64,000 nt of DNA from MA-ANB-1 sp965216445. Lineage in GTDB: Bacteria; Actinomycetota; Acidimicrobiia; Spongiisociales; ZC4RG35. The stretch lies in NCBI GenBank assembly GCA_965216445.1, contig OZ244166.1, positions 620,001-684,000 of the forward strand, written 5' to 3'. Made by a program: the position numbers and the translations under genes. Under the pieces are notes generated by a model. It saw only the letters and a program-made list of their open reading frames with translations, made no database searches and had not been told where the DNA came from. Position 1 is the first letter of the stretch. Every line of letters begins with the position of its first letter. Of this stretch, positions 1-7,768 are shown piece by piece.

Positions 1-957
1 ATAGGCCGCAGCAGTATTCATATAGTCTAGGTCCCGTCCCGAGAGGTCTCTGTAGCCGGAAGTAAACGTCACCGCAGATTGTCGGATGTCTTGCACCATT
101 TGGGTTTCGACCGTCTTTTCTGATGCGGTGGTGGTCTTTTTGATGGTTTGGGTCATGAACGCGGTTTCGACGTCGGCCGTGTTCGAACTGGAACTCGAAC
201 TCGAAGACGACGAGGAGGATGAGGAACTGGTGCTGCTGCTGGTTCCGCCGTACCATTGTCCGTCGGCGATGAAGGTGGCGGCGTGTCCGTCTGGATCCCA
301 GAACATGTTTGGGTTGGCCCAGGCGTATGTGTACCGGTTCAACGAAATCGGGGTGGTGAGTTCTCCGAAAACGGTGTCTCGGGACAGGAACGTGGCTGTG
401 CTTGCTTCGTACCATCTGGCGCCCATCCAGACATGGCCGGTGGTGGGGTCGGTCCAGTCGCCTTGATACCCAACTTGGGGAGAGAAGCTTCCGGTGGTGG
501 TAAGGGGGTCACCGTAGGGGTCGTAGACCACAGTGTCAGTAACGACTCCGTTTGGAGTGTGGAGGTGGGTTAAATCGCCGTGGCGGTTAGCGCCGACGAG
601 GAGGTTGGTGGTGCCGTCGGTGATGCCGACGAGGCGTCCACCGGGGCTGCGGGAGTAGGTGTGGGTCGAATCCGAAGTGGGGTCGAGACTGGTGCCTTGG
701 TAGGTGAACGCATCTGACCCTCGGGTGGCGACCCGGTCCAACCCGTCGTAGGAGTACGACACCGCGTCGACTGTGGTTAACCGTCCGAATGGGTCGAAGT
801 CGTAGACAACTGGGGTTTGCCCGTCGTCGACCTCGACCAGGGTGCCTCTTGGGGTGTGTGTGTAGGTTCCTTCGGGTCCGGTGGTCAACCGGTTCCGTTG
901 GTCGTAAGTCCAGCTGTCGGATCCGGCTTCCAACCGGTTCCCGGCGGGATCCCACTC
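1..957 (-). CDS. Rhs/YD-repeat tip 6 (orphan C-terminal module), runs off the window
   Basis: The frame is open on the minus strand from about 957 to base 1, so the variable C-terminus lies outside the window. It reads as Rhs core from a WDPAGNRLEAG motif through YD-type repeats, RYTYAWANPN and the FWDPDGHA junction (the PxxxxDPxG signature of Rhs proteins). A poly-serine linker and the VETAFMTQTIKKT segment follow. The last visible residues (TSGYRDLSGRDLDYM) begin the variable domain and share TSGY with tip 1. No start codon or ribosome binding site is evident at the upstream edge, where Rhs similarity begins abruptly about 90 bases after an immunity-like gene. This fits a displaced tip rather than a complete gene. 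In Rhs systems the C-terminal domain is normally a toxin; the activity of this one cannot be judged. Confidence 0.75.
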
Positions 958-1045
958 GTTTTTCGGGCTATCGTCGAGCTTGCATATATGTGGCGATGCT
1001 TATCCGAAGCCGAAGGTCGTTCTTGCGCGAGCGATCGGGTGATAA

Positions 1046-1282
1046 TCACCCACCGATGAAACGCGCTAGATCTGTGCCCAACAGAGAATCAATGTAGATC
1101 CCTACGAACATCGGGATCGTGGCAAATGAGACGAACCTGAGGTTATCAGTTAGCGTCTGACCGATGACTGTGCGGGGGCGTGAGTTCTGCACGTGAGAGT
1201 CTTCTGCTTCAGATCGCGCCCGCCTTCGACGGTCTCGGTAGTAGAGGGCGACCCCAGTGATAAGTAGCAGTACTGCAAACAC
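1046..1282 (-). CDS. Small two-helix membrane protein, candidate immunity protein for Rhs tip 5
   Basis: This 78-residue protein starts with GTG four bases after the stop of tip 5. It has a hydrophobic N-terminal segment (about residues 1-15), a basic loop with RDRRRRAR, and a second hydrophobic segment (about 48-66). I recognise no family. Position is the main clue: in Rhs loci the gene directly after the toxin tip normally encodes its immunity protein. A membrane-embedded immunity protein suggests that the tip 5 toxin acts on the membrane, which is inference. The next Rhs fragment starts about 90 bases downstream. Confidence 0.6.
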   Translation of the reverse strand: MFAVLLLITGVALYYRDRRRRARSEAEDSHVQNSRPRTVIGQTLTDNLRFVSFATIPMFVGIYIDSLLGTDLARFIGG

Positions 1283-1285
1283 TAT

Positions 1286-2620
1286 CTACTTACTCCCCGG
1301 CCAACCGAAGGGATTGAAAGGGGGAGGTGCCTCGATGCGCTCGTTGCTCTCGTCGAGTGATGCACCAACAAAACTAGAGAGAAGATCGGCGAGGATCGAG
1401 TCTCCCAATGCCGTGCGCAACACTTGATGAGACACTCCCGGAACAATAGCAGCACCGACATCCGCCGGGCAGTAGGTCGTAAAAGCCCTGTCGACTGCAC
1501 AGCTATCGACTATCGCTAACACATCACTAGCTCGCTCGATTTGGCTAGCTGTGGTAAGGATGCCCGCACATGGAATAGTTGTCACGAAGGCCGTAAACTC
1601 GCTGGCAGCGAGACATGCGGCGCTCGCGAGGGTCACCGTGGATGCGACCGTCCCAACAACCTCGTTGACCTCCATTGCAAGTGACCAGCCCTCTGCTGAG
1701 ATCAATGGCGTGTCGAGGTCGGGGCCAATCGCAGCGTCTTGCCAGGGAAAGTCCCACCAGAACGACGGGCTGGCTTCGTGGCCTGAGGTGAAGTTGAGGG
1801 CGTCTTGGCGTTCTTCTTGCACGAATATGGTTTCTTCTGCTTTTTCGGACGAGGTCGAAGTCTTCTTCACTGTTTGGGTCATGAACGCGGTTTCGACGTC
1901 GACCGTGTTTGAACCGGAACTGGACGAACTAGACGAACTGGACGATGTGCTGCTGCTGCTGCTGCTGGTGGTGGTTCCTCCGTACCATTGGCCGTCGGCG
2001 ATGAAGGTTGAGGCGTGTCCGTCTGGATCCCAGAACATGTTGGGGTTGGCCCAGGCGTAGGTGTACCGGTTCAACGAGATCGGTGTGGTGAGTTCTCCGA
2101 ATACGGTGTCGCGGGAGAGGAAGGTGGCACTGGTGGCTTGGTACCAGCGTGCTCCAATCCACACGTGGCCTGTGGTGGGGTCGGTCCAGTCGCCTTGATA
2201 TCCGACTTGGGGGTTGAAGGTGCCGGTGGTGGTCAGTGGGTCTCCGTAGGGGTCGTAGACCACAGTGTCCGACACGGTCCCGGTGGGGTCATGGAGGTGG
2301 GTGAGGTCGCCGTGCCGGTCGGCACCGACGAGAAGGTTGGTGGTGCCTTCTGTGATTCCGACTAGGCGTCCTGCGGGGCTGCGGGAGTAGGTGTGGGTGG
2401 AATCACTAGTGGGGTCGAGACTGAACCCTTGGTAGGTGAACGTGTCCGACCCTCGGGTAGAAACCCGGTCCAGTCCGTCGTAGGAGTAGGACACGGCGTC
2501 GACTGTGGTTAACCGTCCGAACGGGTCGAAATCGTAGACGACAGGGTTTGATCCGTCGTCGATCTGCAGCAGGGTGCCTCGGGGGGTGTGGGTGTAGTCG
2601 CCTTCGGGTCCGGTGACCAA
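1286..2620 (-). CDS. Rhs/YD-repeat tip 5 with hydrophobic C-terminal domain
   Basis: A 444-residue frame from a TTG at 2620; Rhs similarity extends back to about 2640, right after the upstream immunity gene, with no convincing ribosome binding site. Order: Rhs core with YD repeats (about 1-195), FWDPDGHAS junction, long Ser/Thr linker (about 215-245), VETAFMTQTVKKT segment, then a unique C-terminal domain of roughly 170 residues. That domain has a long hydrophobic Ala/Thr/Val-rich stretch (around TVASTVTLASAACLAASEF), several cysteines, and ends in a Pro-rich tail. I recognise no toxin family in it. The hydrophobic helices and the membrane immunity candidate directly downstream suggest a membrane-acting or pore-forming toxin. 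It appears intact from core to stop, but without a leader it is probably silent unless recombined onto a full-length rhs. Confidence 0.7.
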   Translation of the reverse strand: MVTGPEGDYTHTPRGTLLQIDDGSNPVVYDFDPFGRLTTVDAVSYSYDGLDRVSTRGSDTFTYQGFSLDPTSDSTHTYSRSPAGRLVGITEGTTNLLVGADRHGDLTHLHDPTGTVSDTVVYDPYGDPLTTTGTFNPQVGYQGDWTDPTTGHVWIGARWYQATSATFLSRDTVFGELTTPISLNRYTYAWANPNMFWDPDGHASTFIADGQWYGGTTTSSSSSSTSSSSSSSSSSGSNTVDVETAFMTQTVKKTSTSSEKAEETIFVQEERQDALNFTSGHEASPSFWWDFPWQDAAIGPDLDTPLISAEGWSLAMEVNEVVGTVASTVTLASAACLAASEFTAFVTTIPCAGILTTASQIERASDVLAIVDSCAVDRAFTTYCPADVGAAIVPGVSHQVLRTALGDSILADLLSSFVGASLDESNERIEAPPPFNPFGWPGSK

Positions 2621-2651
2621 CCGGTTCCGTTGGGTCTCCCTACAGGGTGAA

Positions 2652-2852
2652 CTAGTCGATTGCGAGTATCACGGTGCCGATCACACTCAGGACAATGGTA
2701 AAAATGCCAAGGCCTATGACCAGTTGACGTTGAAAGTCCTGTCGCTCCCGCGGAAGCTTTCCGAATTCTACCGAAACTTCAACTAGCCATTCCCGCCATC
2801 GGAGGACAGCCACGCCGAGCAAGACTCCGAATAAGGGCCCTAGGAGCCGCAT
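2652..2852 (-). CDS. 66-residue two-helix membrane protein, candidate immunity protein of tip 4
   Basis: ATG start at 2852, with the stop only about 12 bases before the next Rhs fragment. Two hydrophobic segments (about residues 3-19 and 44-64) flank a short charged loop; the motif LRWREW follows the first helix. The protein at 5537-5737 has the same length, the same layout and LRWREF in the same place, so the two are clear paralogues. Both lie directly downstream of homologous Rhs C-terminal domains, which argues strongly that they are cognate immunity proteins. The gene is intact although its tip carries an internal stop. No published family is recognised. Confidence 0.65.
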   Translation of the reverse strand: MRLLGPLFGVLLGVAVLRWREWLVEVSVEFGKLPRERQDFQRQLVIGLGIFTIVLSVIGTVILAID

Positions 2853-2890
2853 GTGACAACTCTAGCCCAGTGAACTCAGCGAGGCCGTGG

Positions 2891-4110
2891 TCAGTTTAGT
2901 GGCCACGATGCGGATGGTCCGATCTGAAATCCAGGGACACCAACGGAGAGCCCTCCACCCCACCAGTATGAGCTCCCATAGTCGCCATCGTTCTTGAATC
3001 CCCACTCAGTTTAGGCTCCGGCGGAGCCTGGAACTACCTCAGCTACCAGGCCTTCAACGTATCCCGACCCGCTCGATGCGATCTCGTCCGGGTACCCAGA
3101 CCGAAGTCCAAGATCGCCACTAAACCCTAGTGTTCCAATAGACCCTGCGCTTAGGCCGAATTCGACGGAGCCGTCCCTCCGAGATTGGAGGTAAATCCCC
3201 CCACACAATATGAAGCAGGCGGTCATGTCGACGTACGATGACTGCTCGATCACCGGTGCAGTTGGCTTCAATTCCTCCCATCCTCCGACGGTAGCGTTGA
3301 TATAGGCAACATCGACAGCTGATTGGGAGACGTGGTTTCCCACGATTCCGGGCCAGGCCAACGGGTTGATCGCATCGAGCCAGCTGTATCGTGGAGCACC
3401 CGTCGTTCTCGACCCGCCTGGTTTCCATTGATATGAGAACAATGACGGCGACGGTCTAGATGAATCGGAAACCGATGTGAAGTTGATGGCGTATTGGCGT
3501 TCTTCTTGCACGAACACGGTTTCGACGGTTTTCTCAGATGGGGTGGTGGTCTTTTTGATGGTTTGGGTCATGAACGCGGTTTCGACGTCGACAGGCTGAC
3601 TCGAAGACGACGACGAGGAGGTGTTGCTGGTGGTGGTTCCTCCGTAGTAGATGCCGTCGGCGATGAAGGTGGATGCGTGTCCGTCTGGATCCCAGAATGA
3701 GTTGGGGTTGGCCCAGGCGTAGGTGTACCGGTTCAACGAGATCGGAGTAGATAGTTCTCCGAATACGGTGTCCCGGCTCAGGAAGGATGCTGAGCTTGCT
3801 TCGTACCATCTTGCTCCCATCCACACGTGTCCTGTGGTGGGGTCGGCCCAGTCTCCTTGGTATCCGACTTGAGGGTTGAAGGTTCCGGTGGTGGTGAGTG
3901 GGTCTCCGTAGGGGTCATAAACAACCGTGTCAGTGACAGCGCCGGTCGGGTTGTGTAAGTGGGTGAGGTCGCCATGCCTGTCCGCTCCTACCAGAAGGCT
4001 GGTGGTGCCGTCGGTGATCCCGACTAGCCGTCCCTGCGGGGCTGCGGGAGTAGGTGTGGGTGGAATCTGAGGTGGGATCCAAGGAGAAGCCTTGGTACGT
4101 GATCGTGTGA
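2891..4110 (-). pseudogene. Rhs/YD-repeat tip 4, broken by a frameshift and an in-frame stop
   Basis: Rhs similarity starts abruptly near 4110. An extra C around 4032-4034, compared with the sister cores, shifts the frame. The core then continues (VWMGARWYEAS, FWDPDGHAST), followed by a short Ser linker, VETAFMTQTIKKT and a C-terminal domain homologous to that of tip 3 (shared SSYVD, ILC.G.Y.QS and FGL..GSIG patterns). The open frame stops at TAA (3011-3013). The same frame continues for another 39 codons with residues that match tip 3 (TEWGFKND, YGSSYWWG, PGFQIGP) to a TGA at 2891. The TAA stands where tip 3 has a Tyr codon, so a single base change explains it. The tip is therefore doubly broken while its immunity candidate survives. 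Confidence 0.75.
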
Positions 4111-4199
4111 TCGCGCCTGTATCTGCGACAGGTTTCCAAAACGGTTCCCCTTGAGCGACCTCCGGGTTGACACACCGGAGAGGGAGTTCCGCACACTCA

Positions 4200-4592
4200 T
4201 CATTTCAATGGAGTCCACATTCGGTGCGACTTATGACTGTATCGGCGCACCTCTCCTGTCACTTGTTCGTGCATGATGTGCACCCACCGGTGCACTACTT
4301 CCAGTCGCCACTCAATAAGGTCGATACCGGTAGGTCGCCGCGGATCTATTGTCGCCACTGTCGCTTGGACTTCTTTGATAGCGTCGGCGTGGGCAAAGGG
4401 CATCTTGTCGTCGCCCGTGATCAGCACCCAGTCGGTCAGCCGGGAGTCGAGCTTGTAGAGGAGCTCTGGGTCCTGGCTATTCTTTAGGCCATAATACTGA
4501 ACGCGCTGGACGTTACGACCTCGATGTCAGATTTCCGTTCGGGTGCGACTCGGCATATCGGCGTCGATGACCAGCGTCCGAGAGGGGTGCAC
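4200..4592 (-). pseudogene. DUF5615/PIN-like toxin gene with an internal TGA
   Basis: The frame begins with a GTG (4590-4592) two bases after the antitoxin stop. It reads LVIDADMPSRTRTEI and then a TGA at 4527-4529. It continues in the same frame with GLKNSQDPELLYKL, WVLITGDDKMPFAHADA and a Trp-rich tail to a stop at 4200. The early Asp-containing strand and the LITGDDKM motif are typical of the DUF5615 PIN-like toxins that pair with DUF433 antitoxins. The premature stop after 21 codons should inactivate it unless it is read through or translated from an internal start (for example 4427). Family assignment is from memory and moderate; the in-frame stop is directly visible. Confidence 0.6.
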
Positions 4593-4594
4593 CG

Positions 4595-5287
4595 CTAAGC
4601 AGCTTCCTCGAATCCTCTGACGGTTTCCCACCAAGCGACAGCGTCCCTGATCTGCGCTTCGCTTAGTCCAAACTCTGCCTTGACGACCTTAGGACCAGAT
4701 TCTGCAGCGATTGTTGCGACATCTTCGGCGGCGATACGAAGTCCCTTGATCGATGGTTTCCCCGACATTTTGTCGGGGTTAACCTCGATATGCCGCAGTT
4801 CCGGAACCGTACGGACGGCCCAACCTCCACGATGCAGCTGCTCGGCGATAAGTAGCAGGTTCCCGGGGTCCATGACTGGATGCCATGGAGTTAGAGCGTT
4901 CGGGTCGAGGCGGTCGTCACCCTCAGCGACGTATACAGGCAACCGATCAGATGTCGGTTCGTCCGGCACATAGAGTCGCTCAGCTTGTAGCGGCCATCCG
5001 CGACCAGTCTCTGTACGCAGCTTCTGAATCAAGCCCTTGATGTATCGAAGCGGCACGGCATGGTCCACCAAATCATGTACCACCATGGCCTCGGCCACAT
5101 CTTGATAGGCGTAAACGTTCGGATATCCAACAGTTGATTGTGACGCGTGGATGTATCCTCTCCGCGCCCATTGACCAATCGTATTACCTGAAACACCGGC
5201 CAGTTGACCAACCTCTGCCGCGAGATAGAAGCCTCTTGGCGGCATCTCACGCGCCTTCGAGGCGGCTGATGGGAAAGGGTCGACCAC
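4595..5287 (-). CDS. MerR-like HTH plus DUF433 antitoxin
   Basis: 230 residues. The N-terminal half looks like a MerR-type winged helix (YLAAEVGQLAGVSGNTIGQWAR, about residues 20-42, then a wing and helices). The C-terminal 60 residues match the DUF433 fold (HIEVNPDKMSGKPSIKGLRI, then GLSEAQIRDAVAWW). DUF433 proteins act as antitoxins to PIN-like DUF5615 toxins and probably repress their own operon through the HTH. The toxin gene follows two bases downstream but carries a stop codon. The pair sits between Rhs tips 3 and 4, in the same orientation, so it may have been carried in with array rearrangements. About 250 bases upstream (5288-5536) hold no gene that I can support. Confidence 0.7.
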   Translation of the reverse strand: MVDPFPSAASKAREMPPRGFYLAAEVGQLAGVSGNTIGQWARRGYIHASQSTVGYPNVYAYQDVAEAMVVHDLVDHAVPLRYIKGLIQKLRTETGRGWPLQAERLYVPDEPTSDRLPVYVAEGDDRLDPNALTPWHPVMDPGNLLLIAEQLHRGGWAVRTVPELRHIEVNPDKMSGKPSIKGLRIAAEDVATIAAESGPKVVKAEFGLSEAQIRDAVAWWETVRGFEEAA

Positions 5288-5536
5288 GTCGTGAGTTTAG
5301 ACCGACTCTCCTAAGACTCATGCGGTTCGGCTCCTCCACCCCTATGAACACCGTGTTAAGAGCAAGCTCAGTACACCCGCAGATACTCCACCCACTAAGC
5401 AATGAGACGGATTGCAGGGAACAGGGTTTCGTGCGACGGTCCCCCCAGCGGACCGAACCTGCCCGACACTTGTGACACCGATTTGGTTGTGAGGGATACC
5501 ACTAGCCGCCGCTCCGATTGTGCGCACATAGACTGG

Positions 5537-5737
5537 CTATTGGGCAGCTGCCACCAACGAGAACACTACTCCAAAGATGATCATGACTATCGAGACGGCC
5601 GTTTGAACCTTGATCATCAGGTCTCGGTTTTTCGCTGCTGACGGCCAGACACTCTCGCTGGCTGACACGAAGAACTCCCGCCAGCGGAGCCCAGCTGCTC
5701 CGAGCGCCACTCCGACAAATAGGATGACTATTGGCAT
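5537..5737 (-). CDS. 66-residue two-helix membrane protein, candidate immunity protein of tip 3
   Basis: ATG start with a good ribosome binding site (AAAGGA six bases upstream), 34 bases after the stop of tip 3. Two hydrophobic segments (about residues 2-18 and 44-64) enclose a charged loop with LRWREFFV. It is a paralogue of the protein at 2652-2852 (same length and topology, same LRWRE motif). The shared pairing with homologous Rhs C-terminal domains is the evidence for an immunity role. A two-helix inner-membrane immunity protein is typical of toxins that damage membranes; that is inference for this pair. No known family is recognised. Confidence 0.65.
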   Translation of the reverse strand: MPIVILFVGVALGAAGLRWREFFVSASESVWPSAAKNRDLMIKVQTAVSIVMIIFGVVFSLVAAAQ

Positions 5738-5770
5738 AGCTGTTCCTTTCTCGTCGTGAGTGTAGGCGTG

Positions 5771-7015
5771 TTACTCGGTCCCAATTGAACCTTGTGGCCC
5801 GATTTGGAAGCCAGGAGTCCCGATTGATCCGCCAAACCCCCACCAGTAGGAGCTCCCGTACTCGGCGCCTTCTCGGAACCCCCACTCAAGGTATCCACCT
5901 CCACCAACACCTGACGCTTCGGCCGACAGACTCTCGACCAACCCGTCCTGTCGAGCTGCGATCTCGTTGCTGAAAGCAGTCCGCAGACCAAAGTCGAGAG
6001 AGGCACCAAAGCCGATTGAACCCATGGTGAGACCAAAGTCGGACGATCCATCTGCCTCTGACTGCGTATACAAGCCTGCACACAGAATCACACACACAGT
6101 TCCGTCAACGTAAGACGAGAACTGGAGCGCCGGCGTCTCGGGGATGGCGTCGCCGTAGCCCCAAGCGTAAAAGTTGAGGAGCGCAGTGTCCGCTACCGAA
6201 TCGCCAACTCGGTTGGCGCTGTCCAGTAGCCAATAGAACGGATTGATAATGCTTGCAAAGCCTGGGCTTGGCCGCTCGGACTCGATCTCGGGAGATCCCC
6301 TCCAAGGAAATCCAAAGAGACTTGGGTACTGGAACGGGTCCGAGCCATCCAGCGCCGACCCGCGGGACTCCTGAACAAACACAGTTTCGGTGGCTTCTTG
6401 GCTTGCCGTCGACGTTTTGGTGATGGTTTGGGTCATGAACTCTTGTTCAACATCGACTGGTTTGGAACTCGAACTGGAACTCGATGAGCTCGAAGAGCTT
6501 GAGGTTGCGTCTCCGTACCAGATGCCGTCGGCGACGAAGGTGTATTGGCCGTTTGGGTCCCAGTAGTTGTTGGGGTTGGCCCAGGCGTAGGTGTACCGGT
6601 TCAACGAGATCGGAGTAGATAGTTCTCCGAACACGGTGTCCCGGGAGAGGAAGGATGCTGAGCTTGCTTCGTACCATCTGGCTCCCATCCACACATGTCC
6701 CGTTTGGGGGTCGGTCCAGTCGCCTTGGTAACCAACCTGAGGTGAGAACGTCCCAGTGGTGGTGACTGGGTCTCCGTAAGGGTCGTAAACAACCGTGTCA
6801 GTGACGGTCCCAGCCGGGTTGTGTAAGTGGGTGAGGTCGCCATGCCTGTTGGCTCCTACCAACAGGTTGGTGGTGCCGTCTGAGATTCCGACTAGGCGTC
6901 CTGCGGGGCTGCGGGAGTAGGTGTTGGTCGAATCCGACGTCGGGTCTAAGGAGAACCCTTGGTATGTGAAGCTGTCGGCTCCTCGACTAGAAACGCGGTC
7001 TAGTCCGTCGTAGGC
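5771..7015 (-). CDS. Rhs/YD-repeat tip 3 with glycine/aromatic-rich C-terminal domain
   Basis: The frame is open from a TAG at 7016-7018 to the stop at 5771; Rhs similarity begins at about 7012 with no proper start (the first usable initiator is a TTG at 6862). Order: Rhs core, YWDPNGQYT junction, uninterrupted poly-Ser linker, VEQEFMTQTITKT segment, then a unique domain of about 200 residues. That domain has SSYVDGTVCVILCAG, a series of Gly-rich beta-like strands (DFGLTMGSIGFG, LDFGLRTAF) and an aromatic/Gly tail (YGSSYWWGFGGSIG). The domain is homologous to tip 4 and complete here. Alternating Gly and aromatic residues plus a two-helix membrane immunity partner suggest membrane insertion, but no known toxin family is recognised. 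The core allele (DPNGQYTFVADGIWYGDAT) matches tip 1, not the other tips. Confidence 0.7.
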   Translation of the reverse strand, partial: AYDGLDRVSSRGADSFTYQGFSLDPTSDSTNTYSRSPAGRLVGISDGTTNLLVGANRHGDLTHLHNPAGTVTDTVVYDPYGDPVTTTGTFSPQVGYQGDWTDPQTGHVWMGARWYEASSASFLSRDTVFGELSTPISLNRYTYAWANPNNYWDPNGQYTFVADGIWYGDATSSSSSSSSSSSSSKPVDVEQEFMTQTITKTSTASQEATETVFVQESRGSALDGSDPFQYPSLFGFPWRGSPEIESERPSPGFASIINPFYWLLDSANRVGDSVADTALLNFYAWGYGDAIPETPALQFSSYVDGTVCVILCAGLYTQSEADGSSDFGLTMGSIGFGASLDFGLRTAFSNEIAARQDGLVESLSAEASGVGGGGYLEWGFREGAEYGSSYWWGFGGSIGTPGFQIGPQGSIGTE

Positions 7016-7042
7016 CTAGGGCATCCCGGTATGAAAAATTTG

Positions 7043-7261
7043 CTACTGGTCTTGTGGCTGGAGAACCTCGAGGGGCAATTTGTGCGTCGCGTCGAGAATC
7101 TCGATCCCGATTAGTACCCCCTTTTCGTTGAAGTCGAGATTGATCATGCCATCAACCTGCGAGGTGTCGCATGTGTAAGTGCTTTCGACGTCGCCCGTCG
7201 CCACATTGTTGGCGAGATAGATGTACGCGGCGTCAGCAGCAGCGTCGTATTCCAGTTTCAT
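7043..7261 (-). CDS. DUF2283 family small protein
   Basis: 72 residues, ATG start. It opens with the typical DUF2283 pattern, KLEYDAAADAAYIYL, and continues with DFNEKGVLIGIEILDA, where a beta-rich fold is expected. The family is widespread in bacteria and often lies next to toxin-antitoxin or mobile genes; its function is unknown. Here it lies between the candidate immunity gene of tip 2 (about 175 bases upstream) and the start of Rhs tip 3 (28 bases downstream). It may be an orphan immunity or antitoxin gene trapped in the array, or a bystander. Confidence 0.75.
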   Translation of the reverse strand: MKLEYDAAADAAYIYLANNVATGDVESTYTCDTSQVDGMINLDFNEKGVLIGIEILDATHKLPLEVLQPQDQ

Positions 7262-7436
7262 GGTTGACCCTTTGGAAGACTTTCTATGTTTCGTAGCCGT
7301 CTGTGCCGGAGGTCACCCGGTCAGACAATTTAGGCCGTCTGACGTCAGCTCGCTTCGAAGGGACAAAGAGGCCAATCAATGATAAATGTCGCAGTAGCAA
7401 CCATTCACGCGAGTTCTTCGACTGAGTCAGCCACAA

Positions 7437-7763
7437 TCAGTCATTTGTTCCGTGCACGTCCGATACCGGGGTTGGACCGACCTCGCCATGTCCAACGAAC
7501 CCGCCATACCAGATTCTGAACGATGCACCGGTCGTCGCATAGATTCGAGCTAGGTCATTCCAGAACCCGACTGTCGCTACAAAGGGGCCCCCGTTCGGGT
7601 CACCCTCCCCAAGTTCTTGGATTATCCCGCCGAACTCGACCAACTCTTCAGAATCTTCGAGTCCATTGAACGCGAAGATCAGGCTTCGGCTCCCTTCCTC
7701 GAATGCTCGATGGCCCACCGGTCGCTCTAGCACTCCTCTTGTCTCGACTTGATGCATGCACAT
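7437..7763 (-). CDS. Candidate immunity protein of Rhs tip 2
   Basis: 108 residues from an ATG at 7763, five bases after the stop of tip 2; a second ATG two codons later is an alternative start. The protein is soluble, acidic and rich in Gly and aromatic residues (LIFAFNGLEDSEELVEFGG, FWNDLARIYATTG). No membrane segment is seen. I recognise no family. Its place directly after an Rhs C-terminal domain is the only evidence for an immunity role. Upstream and downstream genes run the same way. Confidence 0.55.
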   Translation of the reverse strand: MCMHQVETRGVLERPVGHRAFEEGSRSLIFAFNGLEDSEELVEFGGIIQELGEGDPNGGPFVATVGFWNDLARIYATTGASFRIWYGGFVGHGEVGPTPVSDVHGTND

Positions 7764-7768
7764 GGAGA

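Noticed and set aside
86..955. Plus-strand and other-frame open readings across the Rhs tips
   Set aside because: They mirror the conserved core in other frames and recur in each tip; the minus-strand Rhs frame explains them.
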